A stretch of DNA of 17,958 nucleotides from Jaenimonas drosophilae. Taxonomy: Eukaryota > Euglenozoa > Kinetoplastea > Trypanosomatida > Trypanosomatidae. This document shows, in pieces, positions 15,466-17,958 of the stretch (its first letter is position 1; each line of letters opens with the position of its first letter). The DNA lies in the NCBI GenBank assembly GCA_030849065.1, contig JASAON010001374.1, forward strand, positions 1 to 17,958, written 5' to 3'. Under the pieces are notes generated by a model. The model was not told the origin of the DNA and made no database searches. It saw only the letters and a list, made by a program, of their open reading frames with translations. A program made the translations under genes and the position numbers.

Positions 15466-15469
<4 letters not shown>
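14093..15469 (+). CDS. TDR1: Thiol-dependent reductase, Tc52/TDR1 type (tandem GST/glutaredoxin-like domains)
   Basis: 458 residues made of two homologous GST-type halves. In the first, a thioredoxin-like fold carries CPYC (21-24), WYKALNPRETVPTL with the conserved cis-Pro (52-65) and glutathione/trypanothione-binding ESNLIAQYLDD (75-85), followed by a helical GST domain to about 225. The second repeats this with QNVMSPFADRARLA (241-254), WYKFINPRETVPCI (275-288), ESQLIVQYVDR (299-309) and helices to the end. Two tandem GST domains of about 450 residues is the organisation of T. cruzi Tc52 and Leishmania TDR1, which use glutathione/trypanothione for thiol transfer and dehydroascorbate or pentavalent metalloid reduction. 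The second half has S-P-F-A where the first has C-P-Y-C, so redox chemistry probably rests on the first domain. ATG 14093 is the first after the acceptor. The TGA stop is the first unit of a TGA microsatellite. Confidence 0.9.

Positions 15470-15496
<27 letters not shown>
15467..15496 (+). repeat. TGA trinucleotide microsatellite overlapping the TDR1 stop
   Basis: Ten perfect TGA units follow the last sense codon in frame, so the stop codon is followed by nine more in-frame stops. The tract ends TGCC. Confidence 0.9.
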
Positions 15497-15498
<2 letters not shown>

Positions 15499-16243
15499 CC
15501 GTTCGTGTGAGAGTCGGGATAGGTCTGTGCAAGGTGCACTCATTCAGAGAGAGGATGCCTGAGCCCTACGTCATGCACGTACATCGTACAACAATGATGT
15601 TGATGACGATGGTCCTGCCCACCTCACGACCAACGACGTAGTGTTTCTTTTCAATTTACTTCTACACAAACGTATCACCAAAACCTTCCTTTTTTTTCTG
15701 ACCAAATCGTCGAGTGCACACAGATACATACAAACACTCCCACCGAGAAAACGTGAAGTGCGTGTGTGTGTGCGTGTGTTGGATTGGCACTCCTTTGCTT
15801 TTTTTTTCTTTTGCTTCTTTTTTTTGTAGATTGACGATGTGGACGTTGGCACGACATGGTGCTGAGAGATTGTGTGTGGTGATGGTAACTGACACACCAC
15901 ACATGCATCAATGCGTCCATCGTTCTTGCGAAAAGGAAAAAAAAAGCACTATTCATTATTTGCGTTTCTTTCTTCGTTGTTCTCGTACGAGTTGAATGTG
16001 CAAGATATGCGGTGTGTGGTATAAGTGAGGGAATACAAGCAACCAACATACACCCTCGATGCATGCTTGACACGTGGTCCTACGAACCTCATTCCTTCCT
16101 CTTGTGTTGTTGTTGATGCATACGCACACATGTACATGTATCATTCTGCCAGACTACTATTTCTCTTGGTCTTCTTGTGGTTTGTTGCAGTTCGTTCAGG
16201 TTTATCACATCACCACCATCTCTGCATATCACAGACGTTGACG
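15497..16243. other. Intergenic region between TDR1 and the deaminase gene
   Basis: 747 bases. Several T-rich runs (about 15690-15698, 15799-15808, 15820-15826), a GT tract (about 15762-15778), A-rich patches (about 15930-15946) and the acceptor at 16189-16190. Frames on either strand are low-complexity and none is convincing. Confidence 0.6.
16158..16190 (+). promoter_or_regulatory. Predicted spliced-leader acceptor for the deaminase gene
   Basis: A T/C-rich tract (TATTTCTCTTGGTCTTCTTG) continues through GTGGTTTGTTGC to AG at 16189-16190. The 53-base leader lacks ATG before 16244. Confidence 0.6.
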
Positions 16244-17533
16244 ATGGCATTCCAAAAACAAGCGAAGTGGGTGCCGTGTGTGGAGGCGGCGATGCAGAAT
16301 GCCATCTCTCAATCACCACGTTGGCGTGGATTTATTATTGAGGATCTCACTGCAGTGTGTGGCATCGTTCTGAGCCTGCCGTTGGACTACGCACGTACAC
16401 ATGTGGCCGAAGCAGACATAAAAACGTCCAAGAAGAAGATGAAGCGTGTGTATTGTTGTGTAGCTCTTGGGAGTGGCACACGTTGTGTGGGTGCTGGCTC
16501 ATGTACCTCCGCCATCCAAACGAGTGAGATGACGGATGCACAACGTGTGGAGGAGGCCTTTCGTATGCATGATGGGCATGCGGAGGTGATGGCACGACGT
16601 GCGTTCGTGGCATTTCTTCTCCAACACGCCACCATGCTGATGGAGGAAGGTAGAACGAGCGATGGCCTTCTTCGTCTTCGAAGCTACGATGTTTCTGGTG
16701 ATGGTGATGATGACGTAAACGGTGCGGGTGTGCGTCGGATGGATGGCTTTGAGCTTCAGCCGGAGGTGCAGCTGCATCTTGTATCAACGCGTTGGATGTG
16801 TGGCGGCATGGCCCTCGCCATGACGGGTGAAACGGGTGGACGACGTCTTCTTCGTAGCCCAATGGCATCACTCCCTGGCCATGAGACGACGAAGATGGAG
16901 CACAAGACGCACACATTAACAACACGTGGAACGGCAGAACAAGGATGGGTGGATGTGAAGGGTCATCGAGTTGCTGCTCATGTCACTTCCAAGAGAAAAT
17001 CTAATGCAGATGAAGAAGAGAATGATGATGATGACGATGAAGAGGAAGATGAAGAGGAGGACGAGGAGAAGGATGCTGCCCCCACCTCCATCACACCAGC
17101 ACAAGTTTGTGCGTGTTGCGTGAAGCCTGGCAAAGGACCACCACACCTCTCCATGTCGTGCTCGGATAAAGTGTGGCGCTGGGCCAACTTTGGGGTGCAG
17201 GGCCGACGCCGCTCCTTGTGCTTCACCACCCCCATGTACATGGAGAGTCTGCATGTGGCCATTCCAGAAGATGCCACAACAGAGAATGGAAGCAATACCG
17301 ATGCGTTGGTACGTCTGTTTCACAACAAGAATCGTGCGTTGCGTCCTGACACACGAGCACACGCACCACCAGCACCTCTCTTTTCTGCCTTTTGTGCGGA
17401 TTTCGTTTTTCCGGATGAGGATGATGATGACGATGAGCGGGATGAGAGCGAGGAAACACACGTCTCGCGAGGTGCCTGGGTCCAGAACATTCACCCACTT
17501 CTTCCAAAGGCAGCACCCAAGAATGATGATGGC

Positions 17534-17566
<33 letters not shown>

Positions 17567-17958
17567 AACGAAGAGGATGAAGAAGAAGAAGACGAGAGAG
17601 ATGAGGAGGAGGAGGAGGAGGATGAAGAAGATGAAGATGAGGAAGACGAAGAGCACGACGATCACGATCATCGTGCCCCACAAAAGCGTCAACGTACAGA
17701 GGAGACCACATCATCATCCACGTTGATCTCCCTTCGTTGGACGAAGCCTACGTCCATGCAGCTAAACACCACAACCGGATATTTGCAAGGCATGACCATT
17801 GGCACCCTTCACAGCCGCATGCAAGACGTGGTGGAGCGTTGTAGCACAGCGAGCAAGGAGGGCAGTGAAAATGTACGCGTGGATGATGATGCATCGCGTG
17901 CATGTATTCATGCTGTGGAGAAGATGCTGCCCGTGTGTGCTTCCATGACGGACCCCTT
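16244..17958 (+). CDS. ADAT1: ADAT1/ADAR-type adenosine deaminase with acidic insertions (5' part, runs off the window)
   Basis: I translated 571 codons from ATG 16244 with no stop to the window edge. Deaminase-domain motifs appear in the order of the A_deamin (ADAT1/ADAR) family. CCVALGSGTRCVG (71-83) precedes DGHAEVMARRAF (110-121), with zinc-ligand His112 and proton-shuttle Glu114. LHLVSTRWMCGG follows, with the first zinc Cys186; the usual PCGD is changed to MCGG. SMSCSDKVWRWANFGVQG (303-320) supplies the second zinc Cys306, followed by PMYMESLHV and, later, LRWTKPTSMQLNTTTGYLQG (family: NATTGK). No double-stranded RNA-binding domain is seen at the N-terminus, favouring ADAT1/Tad1 (A37 of tRNA-Ala to inosine) over ADAR. 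Acidic inserts lie at 256-277, 391-404 and 428-470 (Asp11, then mostly Glu/Asp). KRQR after the last could be a nuclear signal. All catalytic residues are present. Confidence 0.8.
17525..17658 (+). repeat. GAT/GAA/GAG-rich acidic-codon repeat inside the deaminase gene
   Basis: Starting with GATGATGGC and eleven perfect GAT units (17534-17566), the tract continues as mixed GAA/GAG/GAT codons to about 17658. It encodes an almost uninterrupted Asp/Glu stretch. On the minus strand it reads as an artificial Ile/Leu/Phe-rich frame that mimics a membrane protein. Confidence 0.85.

Noticed and set aside
16916..17692. Minus-strand frame of 258 codons that looks like a multi-pass membrane protein (Ile/Leu/Phe-rich)
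   Set aside because: The hydrophobic runs are the complement of GAT/GAA/GAG acidic codons in the deaminase gene; the plus-strand frame has family motifs.
1..17958. CRISPR array, insertion sequence, rRNA, snRNA or complete retroelement
   Set aside because: No regularly spaced direct repeats, terminal inverted repeats, transposase or reverse-transcriptase motifs, or recognisable rRNA/snRNA sequence was seen by eye on either strand.

Overview
The window reads as nuclear DNA of a trypanosomatid (kinetoplastid) flagellate. Every confident protein gene is intronless and on the + strand. Each is preceded by a pyrimidine- or T-rich tract and then an AG that can serve as a spliced-leader acceptor, and in every case checked there is no ATG between that AG and the start codon. 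Two products are close to trypanosomatid-specific: a Tc52/TDR1-type double-GST thiol reductase and an RGG2-type GWG-rich RRM protein of the mitochondrial RNA-editing machinery. The HSP90 fragment ends in MEQVD, as I recall kinetoplastid HSP83 doing. TAA, TAG and TGA are all used as ordinary stops. The genus is not decided from sequence alone. Intergenic regions are long (about 0.4-0.8 kb) and full of microsatellites.

Layout. Positions 2-100 are the 3' end of an HSP90 gene, followed by an ABCF1/ABC50-type translation ATPase (849-2789). A Pol III cluster follows: tRNA-Arg(CCU) and tRNA-Arg(UCU) on the minus strand, then tRNA-Ala(UGC) on the plus strand with a T-run terminator. From 3284 to 7060 there is no confident protein gene. 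This stretch holds a G-run-rich block (about 3650-4100), two weak reading-frame relics (4309-4641 plus, 4887-5210 minus), a strongly G-poor plus strand (about 5210-5800) and then a GT-rich, locally C-poor plus strand (about 5880-7090). I read it as a boundary between two polycistronic units.

The right-hand unit is co-directional: CstF50-like WD40 protein (7095-8780), Mpv17/PMP22-family membrane protein (9455-10399), RGG2-like editing factor (11224-12207), an unrecognised 350-residue protein with one SHIPPO-like PGQY motif (12685-13737), TDR1/Tc52 (14093-15469) and, running off the end, an ADAT1/ADAR-type adenosine deaminase split by long Asp/Glu tracts (16244 onward).

Functional links are loose, as expected in trypanosomatid polycistrons. 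Three of the six right-hand genes act in RNA processing (pre-mRNA 3' end formation, mitochondrial U-insertion/deletion editing, adenosine deamination), but this proximity need not mean common function. Individual mRNAs would be released by trans-splicing coupled to polyadenylation at the pyrimidine tracts listed. No CRISPR, insertion sequence, rRNA or clearly intact mobile element was seen.
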